Below, one piece after another: positions 34,700 to 43,286 of a stretch of 64,000 nucleotides of DNA. The notes below the pieces were generated by a model. The model searched no databases. It was given only the letters and a program-made list of their open reading frames with translations, and was not told where the DNA came from. The first letter of the stretch is position 1, and the number at the start of each line of letters is the position of its first letter. Source of the DNA: G963664115 sp965263045 (lineage in GTDB: Bacteria > Acidobacteriota > Terriglobia > 20CM-2-55-15); NCBI GenBank assembly GCA_965263045.1, contig CBDHGK010000006.1, forward strand, positions 26,301-90,300. The letters run 5' to 3'. The translations under genes and the position numbers were made by a program.

Positions 34700-34745
34700 C
34701 CGGCCGGATCAATCATGAAGAGGGCAATCCGACCTGCGATCCGAT
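34700..34745 (+). mobile_element. IS6-type end remnant (copy 2)
   Basis: ATCATGAAG..GGCAATCCGACC and the following GCGATC match the transposase start of the decayed IS6-type element at about 35799. Same orientation as copy 3, so the beta-barrel gene is bracketed by direct remnants. Confidence 0.5.
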
Positions 34746-34753
34746 GGGCCGGC

Positions 34754-35638
34754 TCAGTAGGCGAACCGGCGTTTGACTGTAAACATCAGCGTCCAGGAAC
34801 GCGTGCCGGTGAACGCGTTGTGGTTGGAGAGGACGGGGTCCCGTTCGTGAAATGGGTGAAGCGAGTATGCGCCTCTGGCTTCAATGTTGCCCATCATCGA
34901 GTAGGTCAGCTTCAGCCCCACCAATGTCTTGTCGGTGAGGCTGTAGTCGACACCAGCGTGCAGGTGGCCGGCCAAGACTGTGTCGGGCAGGTCAGCGTCC
35001 TGGCGGCTGTTGTAGAACGACAGGGGTGGATCGTACGCCGGAGCATTGACAGACGTATCCTCGTACTCCGCGGAGAAGTGCAACTCGGACACCGTGACGA
35101 ACGCGGGACCAAGTCCACCGCCCAGGTATGGGGAAATCCTGCCGAAGGTCTCTGGAAACTCGTAGTACGCATTGAGTGTCAGCGTGCGCACGGTGAGATG
35201 GTCGATCGAAGCCTGACTTGTGGAGACGACCGAGCTGCCGCTTCGTTCCCGCAGCGGCGTCCCGTCGTACTCGGTAATGCTCCGAAACATCTGGTTGAGT
35301 CCGTTTTTCCGTTGCCTGAGCGAGAACTCCAGGCGGGTGCGATCGAAAAAACGGCCGGCTGAAACCTCGAAGACAGCTCCCGCGGCGGCCGCGATATCGT
35401 AACGCCACCGGTATCCGGAGAGTTCAGGAACCGGGTCCGCATCAAAACACCCGTCCGTCGGATAGCAGGTCATCTCCCGATTCCAGCCCTCCTGGCTCAT
35501 GTCGGACGCCCAATTTGATCCGATGCCTCCGCCGAGGTACCACTCGGAACGCGACGGCCCCTGAGCCGCGACGCCGACGATGGGACAAAGGATCAGGAAT
35601 CCACCGACGGCGGATGTGATGAACGATGCAAAACGCAT
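34754..35638 (-). CDS. Outer-membrane beta-barrel protein
   Basis: The 294-residue protein has a signal peptide (residues 1-25, cleavage near GVAAQG) and alternating amphipathic strands (WYLGGGIGSNWAS, YLGGGLGPAFVTVSELHFSA, TLVGLKLTYSMMG), ending WTLMFTVKRRFAY with the aromatic C-terminus favoured by the BAM complex. It resembles small surface porin or OmpA-barrel-like proteins. It is flanked on both sides by IS6-type remnants in direct orientation and has its own AGGAGAT ribosome site. Confidence 0.8.
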   Translation of the reverse strand: MRFASFITSAVGGFLILCPIVGVAAQGPSRSEWYLGGGIGSNWASDMSQEGWNREMTCYPTDGCFDADPVPELSGYRWRYDIAAAAGAVFEVSAGRFFDRTRLEFSLRQRKNGLNQMFRSITEYDGTPLRERSGSSVVSTSQASIDHLTVRTLTLNAYYEFPETFGRISPYLGGGLGPAFVTVSELHFSAEYEDTSVNAPAYDPPLSFYNSRQDADLPDTVLAGHLHAGVDYSLTDKTLVGLKLTYSMMGNIEARGAYSLHPFHERDPVLSNHNAFTGTRSWTLMFTVKRRFAY

Positions 35639-35756
35639 GGAGATCTCCTACTCGGACTGCCCCGTGGCCGGGACATGCCATAGCTGATCGTTTCTCGTTG
35701 CCTTGAGCCCAACTATTGTGTGAACCCCAACCGTTATCACAATAAGAAATAAGCGG

Positions 35757-36141
35757 TTGCGGTGCAACTGTGGCCGATGGCGGCTGGTAGGCTGAAGAGA
35801 TCATGAAGAAGGCAATCCGACCGGCGATCTTTAAGTGGTGACAAATCGAGCCCGAGCTGATTCTGTGCGCCGTGCGCGGGCACCTGCGGTACTCGCTCTC
35901 GTTCCGTGATGTCGAAGAACTGCTCGGCGAGCGCGGTCTCGAGGCGGACCACACGACAATCTGGCGCTGGGTCCAGCGTTACGGTCCCGAGCTGGAGGCG
36001 CGGCGATTTCAGGAGTGAAAAAGGAAGGAATCCCGCCACGCCGTTGCTGCCACCGACAGGTCCAATACTCGAAGCACATCCGGGAACAGGATCATCGAGC
36101 GATCAAACGACGCGTGAAGGCCAAGCAGGGCTTTCGTGAAT
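35757..36141 (+). pseudogene. Decayed IS6-type transposase (copy 3)
   Basis: From ATG 35802 the frame reads MKKAIRPAIFKW, a stop, then QIEPELILCAVRGHLRYS, RDVEELLGERGLEADHTTIW and RWVQRYGPELEAR, then another stop. After a deletion the DDE end appears (YSKHIREQDHRAIKRRVK, then AKQGF). The central catalytic Asp residues are gone. Clearly dead. Confidence 0.8.
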
Positions 36142-37178
36142 TAGGGTACCGACCAGATTGCTGCTTAAATATCCTTTAAGCTCCTACTTGGTGGGGCGAA
36201 CCCCAAACGGTGATGGCGGCGGCACTTCTAAACCTCTGTTAGGTCGGCCACGGTCAGGGAGGCTTCGGGGACCGACCCGTTGTCCTCGCGAGAAGAGGGG
36301 GGTCGTCATAGAGGCTCCGCGTGGACTAGAATAACGTCCCTTTGTTCCTGACAGAACTATGCCGATCTCCGACCCCGACGTCTCTCGCCCCCGTCTGATT
36401 CACGCTGCCAGCTTTCTCGAAGCCGGCCGACGCGAGATCGCTACGAATCTGGTCGGTGCCCTTGCCGAATCGATGACGATCCGGGGCTGGGGCGAGAGAC
36501 GTGCTGGCGATGGCGCGCCGGTTGTCGCTGGCGGTGCGGAACCACTTTTAGACGGGATCGGCATGGGGGCTACGGCAGCGCACATCGCCCGATGCCGGGC
36601 TCTTGCCTCGACTGGTGGGGGTGTGATCTAGCTGTCGTTGCGGATCGCGGACGCGTCGGCGCTGCGGTCCTGCCGGCATGGGTTTACACGCTGCGGGCCG
36701 GTGTGACTGGGGCTGCTGGCAGCGATCGGAAGCTGGCGAGCGCCAGCCATCGACAAGTTCAAGCGCTTAGAATCCATCAACTGGCTGAAGATTAAGCCAT
36801 ACACGCCGGAGAACGGTTCGTGAGGCGAGGGATGGTGGCGAACGACCCGCGAGAAGGTTTTTAATAAACGATAAAGTTATCGTTGGGTTGTGCGCGTACC
36901 GTGCGGCGATCGGCACCACCCCGCTCCAAGGCGCCGCCCCTTAACCGGCAGGTCTACTGCTTCTGTGCCTCCCGGTGCCCGGCCGACCTTCTTCCAGGAA
37001 AACACGCCACACACGCCATCGCGACTGGAGCCATTGTCGTCCCCGACCCGCAACACCCACCATATTGTCCGGACGGCAATTCAGTGCCTGGAATGAATCT
37101 GCCGGGAAGTACTGGGCTGCAAGTGCGATAATTGAAAGTTTGCAGACTTGCCGGGAATCGTTACTAGGGAGAAGAGAA
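36142..37178. other. Long gap, probably decayed sequence
   Basis: About 1 kb. 36337-36390 shares roughly 50 bases with 34086-34140 (core TTTGTTCCTGACAGA). Short frames such as that from 36359 show no known family. The final 40 bases lead into the gene at 37179. Otherwise nothing recognised. Confidence 0.4.
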
Positions 37179-37559
37179 GTGGTTGCATCGGTGCGAAACG
37201 TCAACGTTGACAACGTGAAGCGGCTGGTGGAAGCGGTCCGAATTGGGGACGGACTCGACATGGAGAAGATCCTTCGTGCGGCATCCGATATCGGAGGATA
37301 CGCACCGGAAACGAACCCGCGCTACGAACCCGATGGCCGGAAGGAAGCGTCTGACGATATCGAGCGATTCGAGTGGGTTGCCCGATGGCTGGGTCTGAAG
37401 GAACCGGAAGCCGAAGTCCTGTTCAATCCCGATGGGCAACCGTATACGCCTTCCGATATCACTCGGGAGCATCTGTTGGCCGTCCTGAAGGCGATCTGTG
37501 GTGGTGAGCCGGTGGATCGGCATATCTGGGTCAGGAACGATCCGGAGCGGACCCGGTAA
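37179..37559 (+). CDS. Hypothetical acidic protein
   Basis: A 126-residue protein from GTG 37179, preceded by AGGGAGAAGAGA. Helical and acidic (VDNVKRLVEAVRIGDGLDM, ERFEWVARWLGLKEPEAEVL, ITREHLLAVLKAICGGEP). No family recognised. The frame is open upstream to 36975 but that part looks non-coding. Ends shortly before a 39-bp repeat. Confidence 0.55.
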   Translation: MVASVRNVNVDNVKRLVEAVRIGDGLDMEKILRAASDIGGYAPETNPRYEPDGRKEASDDIERFEWVARWLGLKEPEAEVLFNPDGQPYTPSDITREHLLAVLKAICGGEPVDRHIWVRNDPERTR

Positions 37560-37615
37560 AACACATCCGTTCGAGGAAGTCTTAGGATCATTGAGCCGAC
37601 GACTGTCCGACCGGC

Positions 37616-37654
37616 TGTGTTGCAACTTTCAAGAAACGGCAGGAGAGCGATGGG
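37616..37654. repeat. 39-bp repeat, second copy
   Basis: Matches 33299-33337 with 2 differences; core TTGCAACTTTCAA and GGCAGGAGAGCGATGGG. Intergenic in both places. Confidence 0.6.
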
Positions 37655-37819
37655 CCTTGGACAGTATGGGAGTGTGAGCTAAGAACCTTCGACAAGAGTT
37701 CTGCTGTTTCCACGTCGGGGGGGGCGCGCGATAACGCAAGTCCGGAGAGGGCCACCATTCGCTGAACACCGCGTCGGCGCAAAGGCCGTGACACAGGTGG
37801 GCGGGGTCGTTAGCCAGAC

Positions 37820-38374
37820 ATGAGCATCACAATGTTACCTGCGTTCTGGGAGACGAAGCGTCTGACGATCCGCGATGCCGACCTGGAAGAAGCGGAATTA
37901 CTGCATCTAATCTTTAATGCCTGTTCTTATGTCGAGCCGTGGGACGAGACTTTCGCACCGACGGACATCCAGGACGCAGAGGAGTTGGTTCGAAGAAGCG
38001 TCCAGGGCGAGGACGCGTTCAAACTACAGACGATTCGCAACCGGACGGAAGAACTCCTTGGATACTTTCACCTTCGACATGGGTTTCCGAAGCCAGAAGT
38101 CGTTTGGCTGTCCATGGCAGTGATTCATCCGGCTCACCAGCGAAAAGGTATCGGCATAGAAGTATTTGAAGGTGTCATCCGGGAGCTCCGTAGACTTGGA
38201 CATTACCAATCCATCTGGCTGCGCGTGTATCTTAAGAACTGGCCTGCATTGCGGTTCTGGTTGAAGCTCGGGTTTCGCACGATCGTTGAGTATAGGGGAG
38301 ACGAAGTATTCAGTAAGGATGGTCATGCCAGCCTGATTCTTGAACGCCCACTGAATGGACCGGAGCAACAATAG
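37820..38374 (+). CDS. GNAT-family N-acetyltransferase
   Basis: The 184-residue acetyl-CoA-dependent transferase, RimJ/RimL-like. Starts with TKRLTIRDADLEEAELL-type strand-helix, motif A in AVIHPAHQRKGIGIEVFEG (pantetheine-binding loop), then LRVYLKNWPALRFWLKLGFR, the usual motif B end. Substrate cannot be set; relatives act on ribosomal proteins, amino acids or antibiotics. It is followed 8 bases later by a DinB-family gene in the same direction, probably co-transcribed. Confidence 0.88.
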   Translation: MSITMLPAFWETKRLTIRDADLEEAELLHLIFNACSYVEPWDETFAPTDIQDAEELVRRSVQGEDAFKLQTIRNRTEELLGYFHLRHGFPKPEVVWLSMAVIHPAHQRKGIGIEVFEGVIRELRRLGHYQSIWLRVYLKNWPALRFWLKLGFRTIVEYRGDEVFSKDGHASLILERPLNGPEQQ

Positions 38375-38382
38375 GTAGGAAT

Positions 38383-38835
38383 ATGAATCTGATCGGACAG
38401 CTTGAAAGCACCTGCAGGGAAACATTGAAGTTCTTCGAATTCACTGACCCGGAGCTCGGGATGCGCTACGGACCAGGGAAATGGAGTGTGCGAGAACTCT
38501 TGCATCACCTGTGCGACGCAGAGACGGTGTTCTTTGATCGAATCCGACGTGTGATCAGTGAGCCCATCCCGGTGATATGGGCATTCGATCCGGATGCGTG
38601 GGCGAGCAGTCTTGGATACATGGACCGCCCGCTTCAGTTGTCTAAAGATATCTACCGAAGCACTCGCGAAGGAATTCTTTACTATGCGGGGAGGAACTAC
38701 GCTTCAAGCGGCGAGCTGGAATTCGTCCATAGCAACACCGGCGTCCGAACGCTCAAGGACGAGTTTGACAAGGTGGCCGATCATAACCAGCACCATCTTG
38801 AACACATCCAAACGGCATTGAAAAGCGGCACCTAG
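38383..38835 (+). CDS. DinB-family protein
   Basis: The 150-residue four-helix-bundle protein. Metal-ligand His residues are visible in VRELLHHLCDAE (about residue 42) and HNQHHLEHI near the C-terminus, with PGKWSVRELL typical of DinB/DfsB-like thiol S-transferases. It probably uses bacillithiol or another low-molecular-weight thiol, or has a detoxification role. Paired with the GNAT gene upstream. Confidence 0.85.
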   Translation: MNLIGQLESTCRETLKFFEFTDPELGMRYGPGKWSVRELLHHLCDAETVFFDRIRRVISEPIPVIWAFDPDAWASSLGYMDRPLQLSKDIYRSTREGILYYAGRNYASSGELEFVHSNTGVRTLKDEFDKVADHNQHHLEHIQTALKSGT

Positions 38836-39276
38836 GCATTCCGGGGCTCCGTATCCGGGTCACGCGACCCTACGGTGCGCCTGATTTCGCCGGACCATGA
38901 AGTCCCGAACCCGGGAAAGCGCATCCCGCGTCTTCGAAAACCCCTCGCTTCCGCCTCCGCTGCTCCGGCACCCCCCAACGCTCCGTCGCAGACGATTCCC
39001 GGAGCCAAAATGACGCTGAAACTTCGACTGGTGAAACAAGCGGGCTAGACGCTGGTCTTCATCGCTCAGTGTGTAGTGGCGCAGCAACTCCGCCTCGCGT
39101 TGCGGAAGGGGAAAACAGCGCCGCCGCGCAGGCGCCGGCTTGGCAGAACGATTCTCCGAGCCATTCTCTTTCGCTCGACGTATGCAAGACATAGATTTAG
39201 ACATGGGATAAGACACGCGGAGGCGCTCTCAGGAAGGCGCCATCGGCCATATGTCCCAAACGAACGTTTGCGATAC
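38836..39276. other. Gap without a recognisable gene
   Basis: About 440 bases, GC-rich; frames on both strands lack motifs. Likely degraded or regulatory DNA ahead of the resolvase remnant. Confidence 0.35.
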
Positions 39277-39819
39277 ATGCGGATCGGCTATGCCCCGGTC
39301 TCACAAGCGGATGGCTCCCAGTCGATGGACCGGCAGCTCGACGTCCTGCGGGCCGAAGGCTTCGACGACCCAGCCCACCTCTACCACGACTTCGCTTCCG
39401 GCGTACGCGACGGCCGGCCCGGACTCGACAGCTGCTTGCGCGCCCTGAGGAAGGGCGACGTGCTCGTGGTCTGGGAACTCGACCGTCTTGGCCGCAACCT
39501 CGCCCATCTAGTCCACACCGCGCAGGACCTGTCGGCCCGCGGCGGGGGCCTGCGGTTGCTCGCCGGTCAAGGCGCGCAGATCGACACCACCCCGGCGGCC
39601 GGTCGCCTCGTGTTCGGCATCTTCGCGGCGTTGGCCGAGTTCGAACGGGAAATGATTCGTGAACGCACCATGGCCGGGCTCCAGTCCGCGATGGCGTAGC
39701 GCGACACCTCCGTGTCCGAACTCTGCACTCAACTCGGGATCAAACCCGTGACGTTCTACAGGTACGTCGGGTCGCAGGGTCAGTTGCGCGAGCAGGGCGA
39801 GAAGGTCCTCGCCACGTGA
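39277..39819 (+). pseudogene. Tn3-type resolvase, inactivated
   Basis: ATG 39277 opens with MRIGYAPVSQADGSQS. The family reads YARVS here, so the catalytic Arg beside the nucleophilic Ser has become Pro. The rest of the catalytic domain (LVVWELDRLGRNLAHLV, FGIFAALAEFEREMIRERT) is normal up to SAMA, then a TAG stop at 39697-39699. The C-terminal HTH (SELCTQLGIKPVTFYRYVG) continues in the same frame after the stop, with about 28 expected residues missing between. Three independent defects make it dead. Confidence 0.85.
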
Positions 39820-39951
39820 ACCGTAGTGCTTCGACAGCGCCGGCGTGCGGTCACTGGCTTCACGTAGGATTTCGCCGCCTCCCGCAAACAACCCGTTCAA
39901 CAAGGAGGTTCTGGAGGGACTGATCAACCCCAAGACAGAGGAGAAGGTCGA

Positions 39952-40449
39952 ATGATCAATCAGCAGGAGAAGCGCCCGCTATCGGTCGGGTCTGCCGTAC
40001 AGTTCACCCACAAAGGGAAAACAATCCACGGACATCTCCTTCAAAGGCAGGGACGGCGCCGCTTCGCGCAGGTAGTCGACAGGGAAGAGCGGACCTGGAA
40101 AGTCCCGGAGTCCGCGTTAAAGCACTCGGGAGGAGCGCGACTAGCCACGATAGTCACGCGGCACGACAAAGCACGCGCTGACTACCGCGTGGGGGACGAG
40201 GTGACGTTCACAAGTCCCGACGGACCAAGGTGTGGGGAGATCGTGAAGATCAATCCGAAGAGTGCAAAGGTACGCTGCAAAGAGAGATGCTGGAATATCT
40301 CCTATGGCCTACTCCGCAGGGCGGGAAGGGAAAGCTCGAGGAACGGTGCGGAGAGGCTGAACGGTGTCGCGGGAATGGCTAGGAGCCTGTCGGGAATAAG
40401 AAGTCTGCAACCAAGAATCAACAAGTTACAGACCAGGGATGGCTCGTAA
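39952..40449 (+). pseudogene. N-terminal part of a SprT-like fusion gene, cut by MITE
   Basis: The 165-residue frame has two SH3/KOW-like barrels in tandem: VGSAVQFTHKGKTIHGHLLQ to VPESALKHSG, and VGDEVTFTSPDGPRCGEIVK to ISYGLLRRAG. The last 20 or so residues are encoded by the MITE that begins at 40379. Removing the element with one CTAG left behind gives ATG-GCT-AGG-CGG-TTG-ATG and joins this frame, without shift, to the metalloprotease frame at 40501, for a single protein of about 235 residues. Good AAGGTCG-type leader at 39943. Confidence 0.7.
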
Positions 40450-40496
40450 GTTGTTGATTCTTGCTTCGAGGGAGCCAATTCCCGACAGGCTCCTAG
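40379..40496. mobile_element. Palindromic MITE, copy 2 (CTAG-flanked)
   Basis: Reverse complement of 18886-19003, with about 6 differences in 116. In this orientation the host frame meets a stop after 20 or so codons of MITE sequence, so the host gene is broken. Confidence 0.88.
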
Positions 40497-40500
40497 GCGG

Positions 40501-40773
40501 TTGATGGACGAGCATGGGCTCACGGGCTGGACTCTCTCGTTCGGCGAAGCCAAGAGAAGCCTTGGCCACTGCGATTACCGACACCACGTGATCCGGATCA
40601 GCCGCACCCATGCTCTGGAGGGAAGCGAGGAGCAGATCCGGGACACCGTGCTCCACGAGATCGCACACGCGATCGCGGGACACGAGGCTGGCCATGGACC
40701 GCTGTGGAAGGCAACAGCACGGCAAATCGGGGCAACACCAAGGGCAAAGACCTATGAGATCCAAACGAGCTAA
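40501..40773 (+). CDS. SprT-like zinc metalloprotease domain
   Basis: The 90-residue frame is the SprT/WSS1-like protease core: LTGWTLSFGEAKRSLGHCDY, then VIRISRTHALEG and HEIAHAIAGHEAGHGPLWK with the zinc-binding HExxH and a third His. Relatives cleave DNA-protein crosslinks or other DNA-bound proteins. It could restart from TTG 40501 or ATG 40504 just past the MITE, but without the upstream SH3-like DNA- or protein-binding half. Originally one gene with 39952-40380. Confidence 0.8.
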   Translation: MMDEHGLTGWTLSFGEAKRSLGHCDYRHHVIRISRTHALEGSEEQIRDTVLHEIAHAIAGHEAGHGPLWKATARQIGATPRAKTYEIQTS

Positions 40774-41131
40774 GGCGGGATGATGTCTGTTCCGGCGACG
40801 ACGAACCGATCAGCGTCGCATAGAGGTATCGCCAATCAAATCGATACTGCAACACGGTTTCGCAACGCCCAAGTCATTGAAACCATGTCGCGTAATCGCT
40901 CCTTTGTGCAAGTCTATCCGCCGCTGGTCTTCGGACCGGTGATCAGCGACAATTACCCCCCCTGGAACCAGACAATCACAAGCGATACAAACAGAAGTCT
41001 GCATCATGGAATTCCAGTCATTGGAGTGACGGCGAGGAGGATGGCAGCCCTAAACTGTTTGCTGGCGATTCATGCGCACAGTGCCCAAGCATACATTGCT
41101 GGCGGCTATGGACAGACTAGAATCGGGAAGG
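40774..41131. other. Gap without a recognisable gene
   Basis: About 360 bases. A frame from 40780 is open but has no motif or ribosome site. The last part becomes AT-rich and leads to the promoter at 41132. Confidence 0.4.
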
Positions 41132-41162
41132 TTGACATTTGATATCAATAAATTCATATATT
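41132..41162 (+). promoter_or_regulatory. Candidate sigma-70 promoter of the AAA/RloB pair
   Basis: TTGACA at 41132-41137 with TATATT at 41157-41162 (19-base spacer) in a distinctly AT-rich stretch; the start codon follows at 41201. Strong match for the -35 box, longer than ideal spacing. Confidence 0.5.
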
Positions 41163-41200
41163 ATTATTAATTAATGGCAAGAACTCGTTAGAATAAAGTT

Positions 41201-42412
41201 ATGATTCATAGATTTCGTGTAAACAACTTCCAATCCATCCGACAGGATGTCGAACTCGATTTCCGCATCCCAGGCACGACTCCGGACAGGCCTTGTTTCC
41301 AGAGAAGCCGTTCGCGGTCCGATATTCGCCTTCCGAGCGCGGTCGCGCTGATCGGCCCCAACGGGTCCGGCAAGACGTCATTGTTGCGCGCTATAGCTGC
41401 AACCATAAGCTTTGCGGCATACTCATACGATCATTCCAGTTCCGGCGGTATTCCGGCTTTTGTTCCGTTTTTGGTGTCGGAAACAATAACCGCGCGCACA
41501 CGTATCGAGATGGATTTTGACGCACCGTGGCTCAGTTCTGGATCCGGCCAGGAGGATACGCTACTCCGATACACCCTGGAGATTGACCGAGACAGTTCTA
41601 ATCTCGCGTCGGCTAGGGTTGGCTACGAGGCACTGCATAACTTTCCGAGAGGGCGACCCCGGCGTGTCCTGGAGCGGCGCAGGGACAAGCCGATCTATAT
41701 CGCCAAAGAAATGAAGGTGCGGCCGCGAGACGACCGCCTCGCCTCCATTCCTCCGAACGCATCTGTAATCTCGGCCCTTGCGAAAATGGGTGTGGAATCG
41801 TTTTCTGTGATTGCCACGGACATCGGCAACGTGCAGATGAATTTTGCTGGCTCAGAGCCATGGAAGATCGATACCGAGACGGTGACTCACTATTACCGGG
41901 ACCACCAGGGTCTGGTGGGCGAGATCTCGAACAAGCTGCGCCGCTTCGACCTTGGAATCGGAAACATGCAGGTCCGATCGTTGCCTGATGGAAAGTGGCT
42001 ACTGGTCTTCGAGCATCATGGCTTGGACAAACCCGTTGCTTTGATAAACGAATCGGCGGGTACGCGTCACCTTGTGCATGCGTTTCCCCAGTTCGACTTT
42101 GTTCTCAATACGGGCCATTTGGCAATCATGGACCCTCTCGACGCAGATTTACACACAGAACTTACGGCAGAGATCTTGGGTTGGTTTCGGCGGAAGGAGA
42201 CCAACCCAAACAAGGCACAATTGATCTGCTCGCTCCACAATATTTCCGTTTTGGACGGTCTTGAAAAAGAGGAAGTGTTTATCGTCGAGAAGGATTCAAA
42301 CGGTGTCACCCGCGTCCACGGTGCGCGCGACGTCGCCGGCCTGCGGCGTGACGGCAACCTGCAAAAACAGTACCGCAGTGGCGTTATGGGCGGACTGCCG
42401 GCCTTTGGTTGA
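41201..42412 (+). CDS. AAA ATPase of an AbiL/RloA-like defence pair
   Basis: The 403-residue SMC/OLD-like ATPase. N-terminal FRVNNFQSIRQDVELDF, Walker A ALIGPNGSGKTSLL at about residues 48-61, signature-like INESAGTRHLVHAF, then Walker B-type LAIMDPLDADLH at about residue 309 and the switch His in ICSLHNISVLDGL. No nuclease domain is fused. The gene 4 bases downstream encodes a TOPRIM/RloB-like protein, an arrangement seen in AbiLi/AbiLii-type abortive-infection systems. Base composition upstream is AT-rich, consistent with transfer. Confidence 0.85.
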   Translation: MIHRFRVNNFQSIRQDVELDFRIPGTTPDRPCFQRSRSRSDIRLPSAVALIGPNGSGKTSLLRAIAATISFAAYSYDHSSSGGIPAFVPFLVSETITARTRIEMDFDAPWLSSGSGQEDTLLRYTLEIDRDSSNLASARVGYEALHNFPRGRPRRVLERRRDKPIYIAKEMKVRPRDDRLASIPPNASVISALAKMGVESFSVIATDIGNVQMNFAGSEPWKIDTETVTHYYRDHQGLVGEISNKLRRFDLGIGNMQVRSLPDGKWLLVFEHHGLDKPVALINESAGTRHLVHAFPQFDFVLNTGHLAIMDPLDADLHTELTAEILGWFRRKETNPNKAQLICSLHNISVLDGLEKEEVFIVEKDSNGVTRVHGARDVAGLRRDGNLQKQYRSGVMGGLPAFG

Positions 42413-42415
42413 CAG

Positions 42416-42976
42416 GTGGTGCGGCGCAGACTCGTCCCGAGGCGACGGCGCCTCTTCATCGGTGCCGAGGGCGAAAGCGAACGATCCTTCGCAAAGTGGT
42501 TGGGGCGCCTTTGCGACGAGGCGGATCTACACGTCCATCTCGATGTACGTGTCTGCGGTGGAGGAGACAGCTTCGCGGTCGCTAGGTACGCCGTGGACCA
42601 ATACCTCGAACGCTACAAGACTTACGGTCGGTTTTCAGCCGGATTGATCCTCCTAGATGCCGATCGGATCGAAGAAGACCGATCGCATGGCCGTGATCCA
42701 CGGACAGCTATAGGCGATGAGCGCCTGAGCTTGATCTATCTAAAGCCAAAGATCGAAGGTTTGCTGTTTCGCCTCCATCCCGGTTATGAGAACCGACGCG
42801 TGTCGGCGCACGATGTTGAAAGATCTCTTCAACAGCTATGGCCGGAATATGTCAAACCGACGTCTGCTGATGCGCTGGGCCGACGTTTCAAGTTGGACGA
42901 CCTCCGACGCGGCTCCCAGCATGATGCGGACCTTCGGCGGCTTTTGGCGATACTCGGACTATGTCACAACGAGTGA
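42416..42976 (+). CDS. RloB-like (TOPRIM-type) partner
   Basis: The 186-residue protein begins LFIGAEGESERSFAKWLGRL, the Glu-bearing strand of RloB/TOPRIM-like domains, and continues with GLILLDADRIEED, an Asp-x-Asp pair suitable for metal binding. It probably forms the nuclease or effector half of the pair with the ATPase directly upstream. GTG start, only 3 bases after the ATPase stop. Basic N-terminus (VRRRLVPRRRR). Confidence 0.78.
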   Translation: MVRRRLVPRRRRLFIGAEGESERSFAKWLGRLCDEADLHVHLDVRVCGGGDSFAVARYAVDQYLERYKTYGRFSAGLILLDADRIEEDRSHGRDPRTAIGDERLSLIYLKPKIEGLLFRLHPGYENRRVSAHDVERSLQQLWPEYVKPTSADALGRRFKLDDLRRGSQHDADLRRLLAILGLCHNE

Positions 42977-43286
42977 CGGCTCTCCGCCGCGGTGAGATTG
43001 GGAGACAACACAGGTGACATATTTCAGCGATAGAGAGGTCAACGCCGCAACCGGTGAGACGGATGGGATCGTACCGTTGTTGAAAAGATCGTTGAGGGCA
43101 GCGTTGTTGCATGGATCATCCCGAAGGATGCCTTATCATCGTGTTTTTCAACACAGGGGATAACCTAGATGCCACATCCTCGGGGGTCACCCAAAAGCGG
43201 CCAATGAGGGTCACCTGAAAACCGGCCAACGGAACTGAGGCCCGGGACATTGACAACGGCGGTAAGCCGAATAGGCTTCCGCCGGT

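Noticed and set aside
36359..36631. Plus-strand frame starting at the shared leader-like segment
   Set aside because: Starts inside a repeat shared with 34086-34140 and has no family features.
40780..41142. Plus-strand frame before the AAA ATPase
   Set aside because: No ribosome site or motif; likely leader DNA.
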